Source of the DNA: JANQPX01 sp041398025
GTDB lineage: Bacteria > Pseudomonadota > Alphaproteobacteria > Geminicoccales > Geminicoccaceae
Reading direction: 5' to 3'
Assembly (NCBI GenBank): GCA_041398025.1
Contig: JAWKVM010000017.1
Span: 62,001 to 126,000 of the forward strand
Length of the DNA stretch: 64,000 nt
Under the pieces are notes generated by a model. It ran no database searches. It was not told the origin of the DNA and was given only the letters and a program-made list of their open reading frames with translations. This document shows positions 38,384-47,700 of the stretch, piece after piece. Each line of letters begins with the position of its first letter. The first letter of the stretch is position 1. Both the position numbers and the translations under genes were made by a program.

Positions 38384-39776
38384 GCGCACTCCTCCAGGGC
38401 AGGTGACCGGTCTGAAGGGGCCGGCTCTCGGGCTTGGCGTCGAGCGCGTCGAGAACGACCCGCGCGCCATGGTTGTGATAGAGCCAGACGCCGTCGGCGC
38501 TGCCGTGAAACGACCGCTCGCCGCCGATGGCGTCGGAGCGGCGCAGAAGGCGCGAGCCGATCCCGAACACGAACAGGCCGGGTACGGGCGCGCCCTCGGC
38601 CGTGAGAGCGCAGCCGTCGGCATCGACATCGAGGCCGCCGAGGTGATTGCGCAGCTGTATCTCCCGACCCCACGGATCGTTCAGGCGCGGCAGGTTGGCC
38701 TGATACCCCGTGCAGGCGACCACGGCAGCGGCCTCCCGCAGATGGTTCTGCACGCCCATCCGGCCTTCGGCGCCGAGATCGCGCAGCAGAACGGAGCGCA
38801 CCTCGACCGTGCGATCCGGCGTCCGGCCGGTTTCGAGGATCGATCTCCCAACGTCGAACGAGCGGTAGCGAAGACCGCCGAAACGGTTCACACGCCCGCT
38901 CATCGGGCAGACGTCGTCGGCGTCGAAGGCGTAGCCGGCGCGCCGGGCTTCGTCGGCCGAGTCGAAGTAGAGGCGGAGCGGCTCCCGATGGAGCATGACG
39001 ATCCGCCGCAGCCCTGCCGGACCAAGGGCTTCGGTCAACCGGTCGATGGCCGACATGGCGCTGTGCGAGCCTCCCACGATCGCCACGTCGGACACGCCGC
39101 CGGCCGCGATCGGAATCGCCTGCCGAAGCGCATCGTTCGACATCATCAGCAGATCGTCCGATGCGACCAGCCGCTGCGCATGGTCGCCGATGCAGAGGCC
39201 TGGAAGGATCTCGCATTGCCGGAGCGTCTCGGCCGGCTGGCTGCCGCCGAGGCCGCAAAGGACGTTGTCGACCGAGAGGTTGTATCGGCGGCCGGCGCGC
39301 AGGTCCCGGAGGCCGACCGCGAAGCCGCCGCCGAGTTCTCGCCGGACGGTCTCGATCGACGTGCCAAGGAGGACGGGAACCTGATGCTCATGCCGCAGAT
39401 AGGCCAATGTCCGCCTCGCGACGGCGCCGAGAAAATCGCCGACGACGTCCAGCGGCGGTGCCGCCGATGCCATCGTCCGCAGCTTGGCGACCGACGGCTC
39501 CCCGGTGCACAGGTCGCGAAACAGCCAGGCGAGCTTCGGATCGTCGATGCAGTCGAGAAACGCCTGGGAGATCGAATTGCCGGTCAAGCGGTAGCGGCCG
39601 ACCTTGCCCGCACCCGGGTCGAGCAGGCGGTCGATCAGGACGAGACCGCTTTCGATGAGGTCGCCGATGGCATGTTCTTTGATCGCGTGGAGCAGAAAAC
39701 CGCAGCTGGCTGGACCGAGGCCGCAGACGGCATAGCGATACCGCACCCGTCTTCCCGAAAAGACGATTCCCGACAA
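38358..39776 (-). CDS. FAD/NAD(P)-binding oxidoreductase, monooxygenase-like, function unknown
   Basis: The product has about 472 residues if the TTG at 39776 is used (GGGGGA lies upstream). It has an FAD-binding start AVCGLGPASCGFLLHAI (third glycine of GxGxxG replaced by Ser), an NADPH-type motif AIVGGSHSAMSAID in the middle and the flavin-monooxygenase fingerprint VACTGYQANLP near the end, followed by VPGLFVFGIG. The layout resembles the N-hydroxylating SidA/PvdA group. The start is uncertain; the frame is open to 39950 but AT-rich there. Confidence 0.72.
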   Translation of the reverse strand: MSGIVFSGRRVRYRYAVCGLGPASCGFLLHAIKEHAIGDLIESGLVLIDRLLDPGAGKVGRYRLTGNSISQAFLDCIDDPKLAWLFRDLCTGEPSVAKLRTMASAAPPLDVVGDFLGAVARRTLAYLRHEHQVPVLLGTSIETVRRELGGGFAVGLRDLRAGRRYNLSVDNVLCGLGGSQPAETLRQCEILPGLCIGDHAQRLVASDDLLMMSNDALRQAIPIAAGGVSDVAIVGGSHSAMSAIDRLTEALGPAGLRRIVMLHREPLRLYFDSADEARRAGYAFDADDVCPMSGRVNRFGGLRYRSFDVGRSILETGRTPDRTVEVRSVLLRDLGAEGRMGVQNHLREAAAVVACTGYQANLPRLNDPWGREIQLRNHLGGLDVDADGCALTAEGAPVPGLFVFGIGSRLLRRSDAIGGERSFHGSADGVWLYHNHGARVVLDALDAKPESRPLQTGHLPWRSAHDPVVSHA

Positions 39777-40098
39777 CGAGGGTTCCCCCAAATATGGAAG
39801 TTTCGCTTCGACTCGATGGTCGAAGTCGGCGCCACAAGTGATTGATTCGTTACCGAATTTCCTACATTGCCTTTTAGGCAAATGCCAGATCAATTTGGGC
39901 GAAATTTGTGGATTGATGCAAATAGACAGCAGGCGTGCCGCGAACGACACATGGGCCGTCGCGACAGGTTACGACAAGCAGCGTCGACGGGGTGCCAGGG
40001 CCGGCCAGCCCTCTCCCGGCGTCACCTGGCTCGCTCCGGGAGGCCCAGGCGGAACGGCCCGTCCCAGCCCCATCACGTCGACGCCGACCCGCGTCGGG
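39777..40098. other. AT-rich leader between the flavoprotein gene and moaA
   Basis: The stretch at about 39835-39930 is clearly more AT-rich than its surroundings and likely holds the promoter of the flavoprotein gene. A small hairpin TTGCC-TTTTA-GGCAA lies at 39867-39881. Nothing else is recognised up to the moaA end. Confidence 0.5.
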
Positions 40099-41091
40099 TC
40101 ACCCGCCGGTGGTGCTCATATGTCTTGAAACTGCGGGTCGGGCGTCCCGCCGGTCGATGACGAAGTCGTGGCCCTTGGGCTTGCGGCCGATGCCTTCGAG
40201 GATCGCCTGCTTCAGGAGGTCGTTGCCCTCGGAGGCGCGCAGCGGCGTGCACAGATCCGCCTCGTCGTCCTGGCCGAGGCACATATACATGCGCCCGGTG
40301 CAGGTGATGCGTACCCGGTTGCAGCTTTCGCAGAAATTATGGGTGAGCGGCGTGATGAAGCCGAGGCGGCCGCCGGTCTCCTCGATGCGCACATAGCGCG
40401 CCGGGCCGCCCGTGCGATCGGGCAGATCGGTGAGCGTCCAGCGGCGTTCCAGGTCGGCGCGCACCTTGGAGAGCGGCAGATACTGGTCGGTGCGGTCCTC
40501 CTCGATCTCGCCGAGCGGCATGGTCTCGATCAGGGTGAAGTCGAAGCCCTGCTCGCCGCACCAGCGGATCATCTGATCGAACTCGCCGTCGTTCACGCCC
40601 TTCAGGGCGACCGCGTTGATCTTGATCGCGAGGCCCGCTGCCTTGGCCGCCTCGATGCCGTCCATCACCTTGTCGTACTTGCCCCAGCGCGTGATTTTTT
40701 CGAATTTTTCCTTGTCCAGCGTGTCGACCGAGACGTTGATGCGGCGCACGCCGGCATCAAAAAGCTCCTCGGAAAAACGCGCGAGCTGGCTGCCATTGGT
40801 GGTGACCGTGAGCTCCTCGAGATCGCCCGTCCTGAGATGCCGGCCGAGGGAACGGAACAGCGTCATGATGTCCCGCCGCACCAGCGGCTCGCCGCCGGTG
40901 AGCCGGATTTTCTTTACACCCAGTTCAATGAACGTCGACGCCAGCCGGTCCAGCTCTTCAAGCGTCAAAAGATCCTTTTTCGGCAGAAAGGTCATGTTTT
41001 CCGACATGCAGTAGACGCAGCGGAAATCGCAGCGATCCGTCACCGAGATGCGGATGTAGTTCACGATTCGATCGAAAGGGTCGATCATCAT
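40099..41091 (-). CDS. moaA: GTP 3',8-cyclase MoaA (molybdenum cofactor synthesis)
   Basis: The product is a 330-residue radical-SAM enzyme that makes 3',8-cH2GTP in the first step of molybdopterin synthesis. The N-terminal cluster is CDFRCVYC, with SAM motif LTGGEPLVR; the C-terminal cluster ligands are CESC...C in NFCESCNRVRITCTGR. The protein ends in the essential GG dipeptide (MSTTGG). Two ATGs in tandem (41091, 41088) can start it; the upstream extension is rejected. moaD-moaE lie 18 kb away; it diverges from nadK. Confidence 0.96.
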   Translation of the reverse strand: MMIDPFDRIVNYIRISVTDRCDFRCVYCMSENMTFLPKKDLLTLEELDRLASTFIELGVKKIRLTGGEPLVRRDIMTLFRSLGRHLRTGDLEELTVTTNGSQLARFSEELFDAGVRRINVSVDTLDKEKFEKITRWGKYDKVMDGIEAAKAAGLAIKINAVALKGVNDGEFDQMIRWCGEQGFDFTLIETMPLGEIEEDRTDQYLPLSKVRADLERRWTLTDLPDRTGGPARYVRIEETGGRLGFITPLTHNFCESCNRVRITCTGRMYMCLGQDDEADLCTPLRASEGNDLLKQAILEGIGRKPKGHDFVIDRRDARPAVSRHMSTTGG

Positions 41092-41381
41092 GGGCGAGCG
41101 CGCTCCCCTGCTCCCAAGGACTTGCCGACGTTCTGAACGGGCCGTTCGAGCTTCACGCGGCCGTAACCCTGGTAATGTAGGCATGAAGACGGCGCCTGTG
41201 AATGTCTGGGTTCGGCAGGTGCCGCCAATTCCTTGACGATCGGTGCGCACTCGCACCAAGGTACCCTGCAGGCAGCGCCCTCAGGCGGCAGGTTCGAGGA
41301 CCGGACGTCGGGGGCCCATTTGGGAAAGGTCCGGCCTTGAGCAACGCTGCGTCCGACGAGGTGGAGATCAGGGCCGCGGAG

Positions 41382-42140
41382 ATGCGCATCGGCTTTCGCG
41401 CCGCCGATACCGGGGAGGCGGCCGCCGCCCTCGCCGAGCTGCGCGCCCTCTACGGCGATGCCGACGACGACGAAGCCGACCTGCTGGTGGCGCTCGGCGG
41501 CGACGGCTTCATGCTGGAGACCCTGCACGCCACCATGGACCGTCCGGTGCCGATCTACGGCATGAATCTCGGCACGGTCGGCTTTCTCCTGAACGAATTC
41601 CGCGCCGACGGGCTGCTGGAGCGCCTGGACGAGGCGGCAGCGGTCGATCTTCATCCGCTGCGCATGCACGCCACGCGCACCGACGGCTCGATCGAGAAGG
41701 GCATCGCGATCAACGAGGTCTCGATCTTCCGCGAAACCCGCCAGGCCGCCCAGATCCGCATCTCGATCGACGGCGTGGTGCGCATGTCGGAGCTGGTCTG
41801 CGACGGCGTCATGGTGGCCACGCCTGCCGGCAGCACCGCCTACAACCTCTCCGCCCACGGCCCCATCCTGCCGACCGGCTCCAACCTGCTGGCCCTCACC
41901 CCGATCAACGCCTTTCGCCCGCGGCGCTGGCGCGGCGCGCTCCTTCCCAGCAGCAGCCATTTCCGCTTCGACGTCCTGAACCCGAAAAAACGCCCGGTCA
42001 GCGCGGTCGCCGACTACACCGAGATCCGCGACGTGCTCCAGGTCGACGTCTGGGAAGACCACACCCAGACCCTTACCCTGCTGTTCGACCCCGAGCACGA
42101 CCTCGAAGAACGCATCCTCAACGAACAGTTCGTCCCCTGA
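41382..42140 (+). CDS. nadK: NAD kinase
   Basis: The product has about 252 residues and phosphorylates NAD to NADP. Motifs: LLVALGGDGFMLETLH, the NMNLGTVGFL-type segment (YGMNLGTVGFLLNEF), INEVSIFRETRQAAQ and TPAGSTAYNLSAHGPILP. The start is uncertain: TTG at 41337 has a GGGAAAGG site and would add 15 residues; the ATG at 41382 fits alphaproteobacterial relatives better. A family 3 hairpin begins at its stop codon. Confidence 0.93.
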   Translation: MRIGFRAADTGEAAAALAELRALYGDADDDEADLLVALGGDGFMLETLHATMDRPVPIYGMNLGTVGFLLNEFRADGLLERLDEAAAVDLHPLRMHATRTDGSIEKGIAINEVSIFRETRQAAQIRISIDGVVRMSELVCDGVMVATPAGSTAYNLSAHGPILPTGSNLLALTPINAFRPRRWRGALLPSSSHFRFDVLNPKKRPVSAVADYTEIRDVLQVDVWEDHTQTLTLLFDPEHDLEERILNEQFVP

Positions 42141-42174
42141 GGGCGCGGCCCTCGGCGTTGACTTGCCTGAGACT
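42139..42174 (+). repeat. Family 3 hairpin-TTGACTTG module, copy B
   Basis: GAGGGC-GCG-GCCCTC (42139-42153) overlaps the nadK stop and is followed by GTTGACTTGCCTGAGACT (42157-42174), identical to copy A. No T run follows, so it is not a standard terminator. Confidence 0.7.
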
Positions 42175-42233
42175 CGGGCGGGGCGAGCGGGGGAGGGTGT
42201 GGAAGGACGAGGCTGCCGCGCGGCTGCGTTTGA

Positions 42234-43148
42234 TCAGGCTAGATCGTCCAACGCCTTCAACACGGCCTTGACCTCGGCCCTGCCCGCCTCGTCGAGCGAT
42301 GGCTGTGGTGCGAGTGGTCCCCCGACGGGGAAGCCCTGGAGTTCGAGGCCGCCTTTGATGCAGGCGGCCAGCGCATATTTCGAAAAGACCTGGTTGATCT
42401 GCCAGAGCTGGCGCTGGAGCGGCATCGCCTCGTCGTAATGGCCTGCCCGGCAGAGGTCGTAGAGGCGGACGCTCTGCTTGGGGATCAGGCAGGCGGGGCC
42501 GGCCATCCAGCCGACGCCGCCGATCAGCATCACAGCGGCCGGGATGTGGGCGGACGCGCTGAACAACGCGAGGCGGTCGCCGACCCGGTTTTGGATGGTG
42601 AGCAGGCGGCCGGTATTGGTCGAGGCGTCCTTCAGATATCGGATGTTTTTGGTTCTTGCGAGGCGGTCGATCGCGGCCAGCGACAGGTCGGAGCGCTGAA
42701 ACTGGGGGTTTGTATACAAGACGATGGGGCAGGTGACCGCCTCGGCGATCGCTTGGAAGTAAGCCACCACGCCGTCGTCGGGGATCGGGAAATAGGCCTC
42801 CAGGATGGCGAGAATGCCGGCGGCACCCATGCTCTCGTAGAGGCTGGCCTGGCGCACGGCGTCCTGCGTGGTCGTGGCGGCGACGCCGGCGACCACCGGC
42901 ACCCGGCCATCGGCGGCCTTGAGCGTGACCTCGACGATTTCGCGACGCTGCTCCGCTGAGAGATAGGCGAACTCGCCGGTGGAGCCGAGCGGTGTCAGGC
43001 CGTGCACGCCTGCCTCGATCAGGTGATCGACGAGCCGGGTCAGCACCTCGCCCATGACCCGGCCATGCCCGTCGATTGGCGAGACCAGATAGGGCCAGAC
43101 GCCGTAGAAGTCGGCGGCGCCGACGGGCTGGACTTGGACCTCGCTCAT
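42234..43148 (-). CDS. DHDPS/NAL family aldolase or dehydratase
   Basis: The 304-residue TIM barrel belongs to the dihydrodipicolinate synthase superfamily. Family features: LTPLGSTGEFAYLS, VAGVAATTTQDAV, YTNPQF at the tyrosine position and the Schiff-base lysine in IRYLKDAST. It lacks clear DapA-specific identity and its substrate may be another 2-keto acid adduct. It is last in an operon with a VOC protein and a zincin-like protein. Confidence 0.85.
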   Translation of the reverse strand: MSEVQVQPVGAADFYGVWPYLVSPIDGHGRVMGEVLTRLVDHLIEAGVHGLTPLGSTGEFAYLSAEQRREIVEVTLKAADGRVPVVAGVAATTTQDAVRQASLYESMGAAGILAILEAYFPIPDDGVVAYFQAIAEAVTCPIVLYTNPQFQRSDLSLAAIDRLARTKNIRYLKDASTNTGRLLTIQNRVGDRLALFSASAHIPAAVMLIGGVGWMAGPACLIPKQSVRLYDLCRAGHYDEAMPLQRQLWQINQVFSKYALAACIKGGLELQGFPVGGPLAPQPSLDEAGRAEVKAVLKALDDLA

Positions 43149-43173
43149 CCTGGAAACGCCGGTTTGGTTCCTG

Positions 43174-43566
43174 TCACGACCTGTCCCTCAGGTTGGCGAT
43201 CTCGATCAGATTGCCGTCGGGATCGCGCAGGTAAATAGACAGCAGCTCGCCGACAGCGCCGGTCCGTTTCACGGGCCCTTCGATGACCGGGAGGCCGGCG
43301 GCCTCGAGCCGGACTTTGACCTGGTCGACGGGCTGATCGGCCAGGAAACAGAGATCGCCGGAGCCTGGGGTCGGGCGCTCGGCCTTGGGCTCGAATTCCT
43401 TGCCGACCTCATGAAGATTGATCTTCTGCGCGCCGTAGTGCAGGGCCACCCGCTCCTGGTTCGGGCCGAAACGCCGCGCCTCCATGCCGAGGCCGTCGCA
43501 ATAGAAGCGCAGGGTCGCCTCCAGATCCCGCACCGTGAGCACCAGATGGTCGAGCGAGGTAATCAT
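43174..43566 (-). CDS. VOC family (glyoxalase/dioxygenase fold) protein
   Basis: The 130-residue product has two beta-alpha-beta-beta-beta modules: SLDHLVLTVRDLEATLRFY with a His ligand, then KINLHEVG and the C-terminal LSIYLRDPDGNLIEI with a Glu ligand. This is the metal-binding pattern of glyoxalase I and bleomycin-type proteins; the substrate is unknown. The start overlaps the stop of the zincin gene by 4 bases and the aldolase gene follows after 25. Confidence 0.88.
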   Translation of the reverse strand: MITSLDHLVLTVRDLEATLRFYCDGLGMEARRFGPNQERVALHYGAQKINLHEVGKEFEPKAERPTPGSGDLCFLADQPVDQVKVRLEAAGLPVIEGPVKRTGAVGELLSIYLRDPDGNLIEIANLRDRS

Positions 43567-43997
43567 GTCGGTCGTCGATCGAATTCGATGTGCTCCATGT
43601 CGTCATCCGAGAGGCCGAAATGGTGGCCGATCTCGTGGATCAGGGTGTTCTCGATGATCGCGGCCAGCGAGAAATCCTGCTCGCACCAGTAGGCCAGCAG
43701 CGGCATGCGGTACAAAAAGATCATGTCCGGCTGTTCCGGCGGCGCGTGGAAGCTGTGCTCCTGGCCGACGGGGATACCGTGATAGAGGCCGAGCAGGTCG
43801 TAGGGGCTCTCCAGCTCCATCGCCTTTTCCGTGGCCTCGTCCGGAAACTCCTCGACCCGGATGACCACGCCGCCCAGATGCCGGGTGAAGGTCTCGGGCA
43901 GGCCGGCCAGCACCTCCTTGCCGATGCGCTCGATGTCCTCGATGCTGGGGGGCGGCTGATCGAAGGCGTCGTAGGCGGGACGATCGGTCATGGGCAT
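43563..43997 (-). CDS. Metallopeptidase family protein (zincin-like)
   Basis: The 144-residue product is of the short zinicin_1 family, with the zinc site HEIGHHFGLSDDDM near the C-terminus (two His of HExxH plus a downstream acidic position). The N-terminal part (IERIGKEVLAGLPETF) and the middle (IFLYRMPLLAYW) are typical. Peptidase activity is assumed from the motif only. The start could be 43997 or 43991. It diverges from the phhB gene. Confidence 0.86.
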   Translation of the reverse strand: MPMTDRPAYDAFDQPPPSIEDIERIGKEVLAGLPETFTRHLGGVVIRVEEFPDEATEKAMELESPYDLLGLYHGIPVGQEHSFHAPPEQPDMIFLYRMPLLAYWCEQDFSLAAIIENTLIHEIGHHFGLSDDDMEHIEFDRRPT

Positions 43998-44024
43998 GCA
44001 GCCGACTTCGGAAGTGACGAGAAC

Positions 44025-44327
44025 ATGAGCAGACCACCCGCGCTCGACGGTGACGAGCGCAAGGCAGCGCTGGCCGAGCTTGCTGGCTGGCAGGAGACGC
44101 CCGGGCGAAACGCGATCGCCAGGACCTTCACCTTCAGGAATTTCAACGAGGCCTTCGCCTTCATGACCCGCTCCGCCCTCCTCGCAGAGAAGATGAACCA
44201 TCACCCCGAATGGTTCAACGTCTACAAGACGGTCGAGGTCACGCTCACCACCCATGACGCCGACGGGATCACCGAGCTCGATGTGCGCATGGCCAAGGCG
44301 ATGAACCGGTACGCCGGGGAAGCCTGA
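44025..44327 (+). CDS. phhB: 4a-hydroxytetrahydrobiopterin dehydratase (PCD)
   Basis: The 100-residue product recycles pterin cofactor; in many bacteria it serves phenylalanine hydroxylase or has a role in molybdopterin or folate metabolism. Visible blocks: GWQETPGRNAIARTFTFRNF, the active-site MNHHPEWFNVYKTVEVTL and DVRMAKAMNRYA. No phenylalanine hydroxylase is in the window. The start lies only 28 bases from the divergent zincin gene. Confidence 0.93.
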   Translation: MSRPPALDGDERKAALAELAGWQETPGRNAIARTFTFRNFNEAFAFMTRSALLAEKMNHHPEWFNVYKTVEVTLTTHDADGITELDVRMAKAMNRYAGEA

Positions 44328-44355
44328 GCCGTTCGGCGGCAGCCAGGAGCGCCCG

Positions 44356-44730
44356 TCATCGGCGGATCGATTCCCCGAAAAAGACGAGCGTGCAGTCCTC
44401 GTCGCTGACGTGGAACTCGCGCTGGCCGTAGTCCTGATCGAAGGGTGCGCGCACGCGGTCCTTCGGTAAGCTCCTGAGCCTCGGTTCGAGATCGGCGTAA
44501 AGCGCGTCGATGTCCCGGACGTCGATATAGAAGGAGCCCTGGCGCTCGGGATGGCTGAGATCGACGCTCGCATCCACTTCCACCAGCCGGACGGCGACGT
44601 CGTCGCGGCGGAGAAAGGCGTAATTGTCCGCCTGAAAGCCGACGCTGAAACCCAGGATATCCCGATAGAAGCCGATCTGCCGGCGGAGCGAGGTGCAGGG
44701 CACGAAGGGCGTGATCTGGTGCAGGCGCAT
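44356..44730 (-). CDS. VOC family protein, partner of the reductive dehalogenase-like fusion
   Basis: The 124-residue product reads RLHQITPFVPCTSLRRQIGFYRDILGF at the N-terminus and ends in REFHVSDEDCTLVFFGE, a bleomycin-resistance/glyoxalase layout with His and Glu ligands. The gene follows the fusion gene after about 23 bases on the same strand, so they form an operon. Another start at 44745 would add 5 residues. Its ligand is unknown; a role in handling the halogenated substrate is only a guess. Confidence 0.8.
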   Translation of the reverse strand: MRLHQITPFVPCTSLRRQIGFYRDILGFSVGFQADNYAFLRRDDVAVRLVEVDASVDLSHPERQGSFYIDVRDIDALYADLEPRLRSLPKDRVRAPFDQDYGQREFHVSDEDCTLVFFGESIRR

Positions 44731-44753
44731 GGCTCGGTCTCGCATTTTCAGGC

Positions 44754-47700
44754 TCAAAGATCGATCTCGAGAACGCCGCCTGGCTCGGCGGCGCGGGACT
44801 GGCAGAGGATCAGCGACGTCTCGCGCTGCTTCGCCGACAGCACGAAATCCCGATGCTCGACCTCGCCCGCGAGCAGCGCGCAGCGGCAGACGCCGCAGAG
44901 GCCGTCGGAGCATTTGACGTCGACGGCGATGCCGGCGGCCTGGAGGGCGTCGGTCGCGCTCTGGTCGGCAGCAACGGAAATCTCGCGCCCGGATTTTTTG
45001 AGGTTCAGGGTGAAGGGGTGGTTTTCGTAGTCCGGGGTTTCCGGCACCGAGAAATATTCGATATGCCTCGCCTCCTCCGGGAAGCCTGCGCGCTCGGCCG
45101 CCGTCATCACCGCCCGCATGAAGCGATCGGGCCCGCAGGCATAGACGTGGTCACCCTCCTGCCAATGCCCGAGAATTTTTTCGAAGTCGGCGCGTGTGCC
45201 CTCATCGGAAATGTGGAGGTGGACCCGATCCCGCCAGGGAAAGTTAGAAAAATCATCGAGGAAGCCGGCGCTTTTCCGCGACGAGCAGGCATAGTGCAAG
45301 GCGAAATCCGTGCCGAGCGCGTGCAGGCGGTGGGCCATGGCAATCATCGGGGTGACGCCGATGCCACCTGCGCACAGGAGGCTGCGGCGTGCAGCCTCGT
45401 TGAGCTCGAAGTGATTGATGGGGTGGGAGATGAAGACTTTGCGGCCGGTGGAAAAGATCCGGTGCATCAGGGCGGAGCCGCCGCGGCCGTGGCGCTCGTG
45501 CAGGACGGCGATCTGGTAGCGGCTGCGATCCGCGGGGTCGCCCGATAGGGAAAACTGGCGGAGGAATTCTGGGGCGACCACCACGTCGAGATGGGCGCCG
45601 GCGCTCCACGCTGGAAGGTCAGCGCCGTCCAACGCTTGGACTTCGTATTTGGTGATGTCGGGGGTCATCCGTTCGGCCTTGGTGACCTCGACCCGAATGA
45701 CCGGGGCGTCGCCGTCGATGCGGTATTCGTGGGCGAGGCCGTCAGTGTCCCCGCTCCCAAGCCTGTCCTTGTAAACGCTGGCTGCGATCAGCCCCTGATA
45801 GGCCTCGATCCCCTTTTCGCGGTCCATCGGGAAGGGGAAGGGCCAGGGATGCGGGGCGAGGTTGGCGGGGTAGACGGCGAGCGTCTGGTCCTCGTATTTG
45901 AGATCGAGGTCCTTTTGCAGGTTTCTCGCGTTGACCGGTGACCTGGCTGGCCGATAGCCGCCATCCGCCTCGATCTCCAGGTCCCACCACCATTTCTTGA
46001 CGGGGTTCAGGCCGCCACGGCCAGCGGCATCATCGAGTTTGGCAAGTAGAGGGGCCGCCCCAGGCAGCGTCATGGCCGCCCAGCGCAAGGGTTTTTCCGA
46101 AAAAAGGCCTTCGAGGTTCCAGGGGCAGGTCTTCATGCAGCGCCCGCACATGGCGCCGCCCTCTGTCGTGATGCGGTAGGTCGCGCATTTCTGGCTGTCG
46201 GACTTCCAGATCTCGTAGCCGTTGAACATCAGCTTCGGCCCCGCGGTGATCGCGCCGGACGGACATTCTCGCGCACATTTGTTGCAGCTCTCGCAAAAGC
46301 GCTGCAGGCCGAAATCGATCGGCCGGTCGTGGGCCATGGGCATGGTGGTGGTGACGACGCCCGATTTCAGCCGGGGGCCGAGGAAGGGGTTCAGGATCAC
46401 CTCGCCGATGCGGCTGACCTCGCCCAGGCCGGAGAGGAGGAGAAGGGGCGGCTGCAGCACGTCGCCGTCGAGCACGGTGTGCGCCTTCGCCGGAAAACCG
46501 AGATTGCGGATATGCTTGGCGATCACCCCGCCCAGCAGGGAAAAACGGAGATAGGCGCGCATGGACTGGGCGACGGAAATCCAGTCGTCGCCGGAGGCCC
46601 CTTCCATGGTCTCGAAGCCCTGATCGATGATCATCGAGATCGCCTGATCGTGGGACGGATCGATAGGCTCGCCAAGGGCATTGTGCGAATACCAGGCCCA
46701 GTCGGGGCAGCGCGAGATTCCCACCGCGTCGACGCCCAGAAAGTAGCAGGCAGCCTTCACATTCTCCGCATTGCGGACAGCGTGGGCAGCACCGTGGGCA
46801 GCGCCCACAGGCTTGACGTCGACCTCGCCCGGCGGTCCATCCTGCAGCAGCACGAAGGCGCCGAGCGCCCGGCGCTGCGCCATGGAGGGTGCCGCCTTGC
46901 GCGCATAGTGGCCGCCTTTGGCGTTGTCCTGCAGCTTCTTGCCCATGTCGCCGAACTGGGCGCGGGCGAACATGTCGGTCCGTTTCGGGACCCGCGCCAC
47001 CCGGGCTTCGTCGATGAAGGTCGTGGGCTGATCCACCCGCTGCAGCCGCTCGAACGGATGCGCTCCGTCGACATAGCGCCGGTTCCTGAAGGGCTCACGG
47101 TTGAGCGCGTTCTTTTGAAAGCCGAACCCCGTCCACCAGGCCGGCCCATGGATTTTCCATCGCGGCTGTTCTTCGGTCGGCGCGAGCGGCCGATCGACCG
47201 CCAACTCGAACGAGGTCGTCACCGCGGCCAGCCCAAACCTCTCGCCCACATAAGGAGCCACCAGACGCCCCCGGCCGATCGAGGCAAGTCCGGCCGCCGC
47301 CGCCTGGCGGGGGAGGTGGAGGTCGGTGGAGGTTTGGGTGTGGGCGCGGGCATCGTGGCCGAGGAGGCGGACGTAGTTGGCGATGACCACGGCGGTTTCG
47401 GCGGCGCGCAGGCAGGCGCGGGCCGCCTGGGCGTCCTGGATCCAGTCGGCGCCGGGCTCGTAAGGGTCGGGGTCGCGCGGGTATTCGTAGAGGAAGACGA
47501 TGGCGACGCCATGGTCCTCGATGCCGCCCGGCGGCGCTTCCATGCTCTCCTTGAGATCAGCCATGATGACGTCGATGCCCGAGGCGAGCGTGGCGGTCTG
47601 GCGGGTGCGCAGGTCGTCGGCGAGGCGGTCGATGTCGGGATTGCGGATTGACGTCTGCAGCCGGCAGGCCGGGGCGATGGGGCCGATCCCGACCATCGAG

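Noticed and set aside
39867..39881. lux-box or operator upstream of the flavoprotein gene
   Set aside because: The inverted repeat is only 5 bases and no LuxR-type gene is near.
41092..41381. Molybdenum-cofactor riboswitch before moaA
   Set aside because: No convincing stem arrangement was found by eye in the moaA leader.
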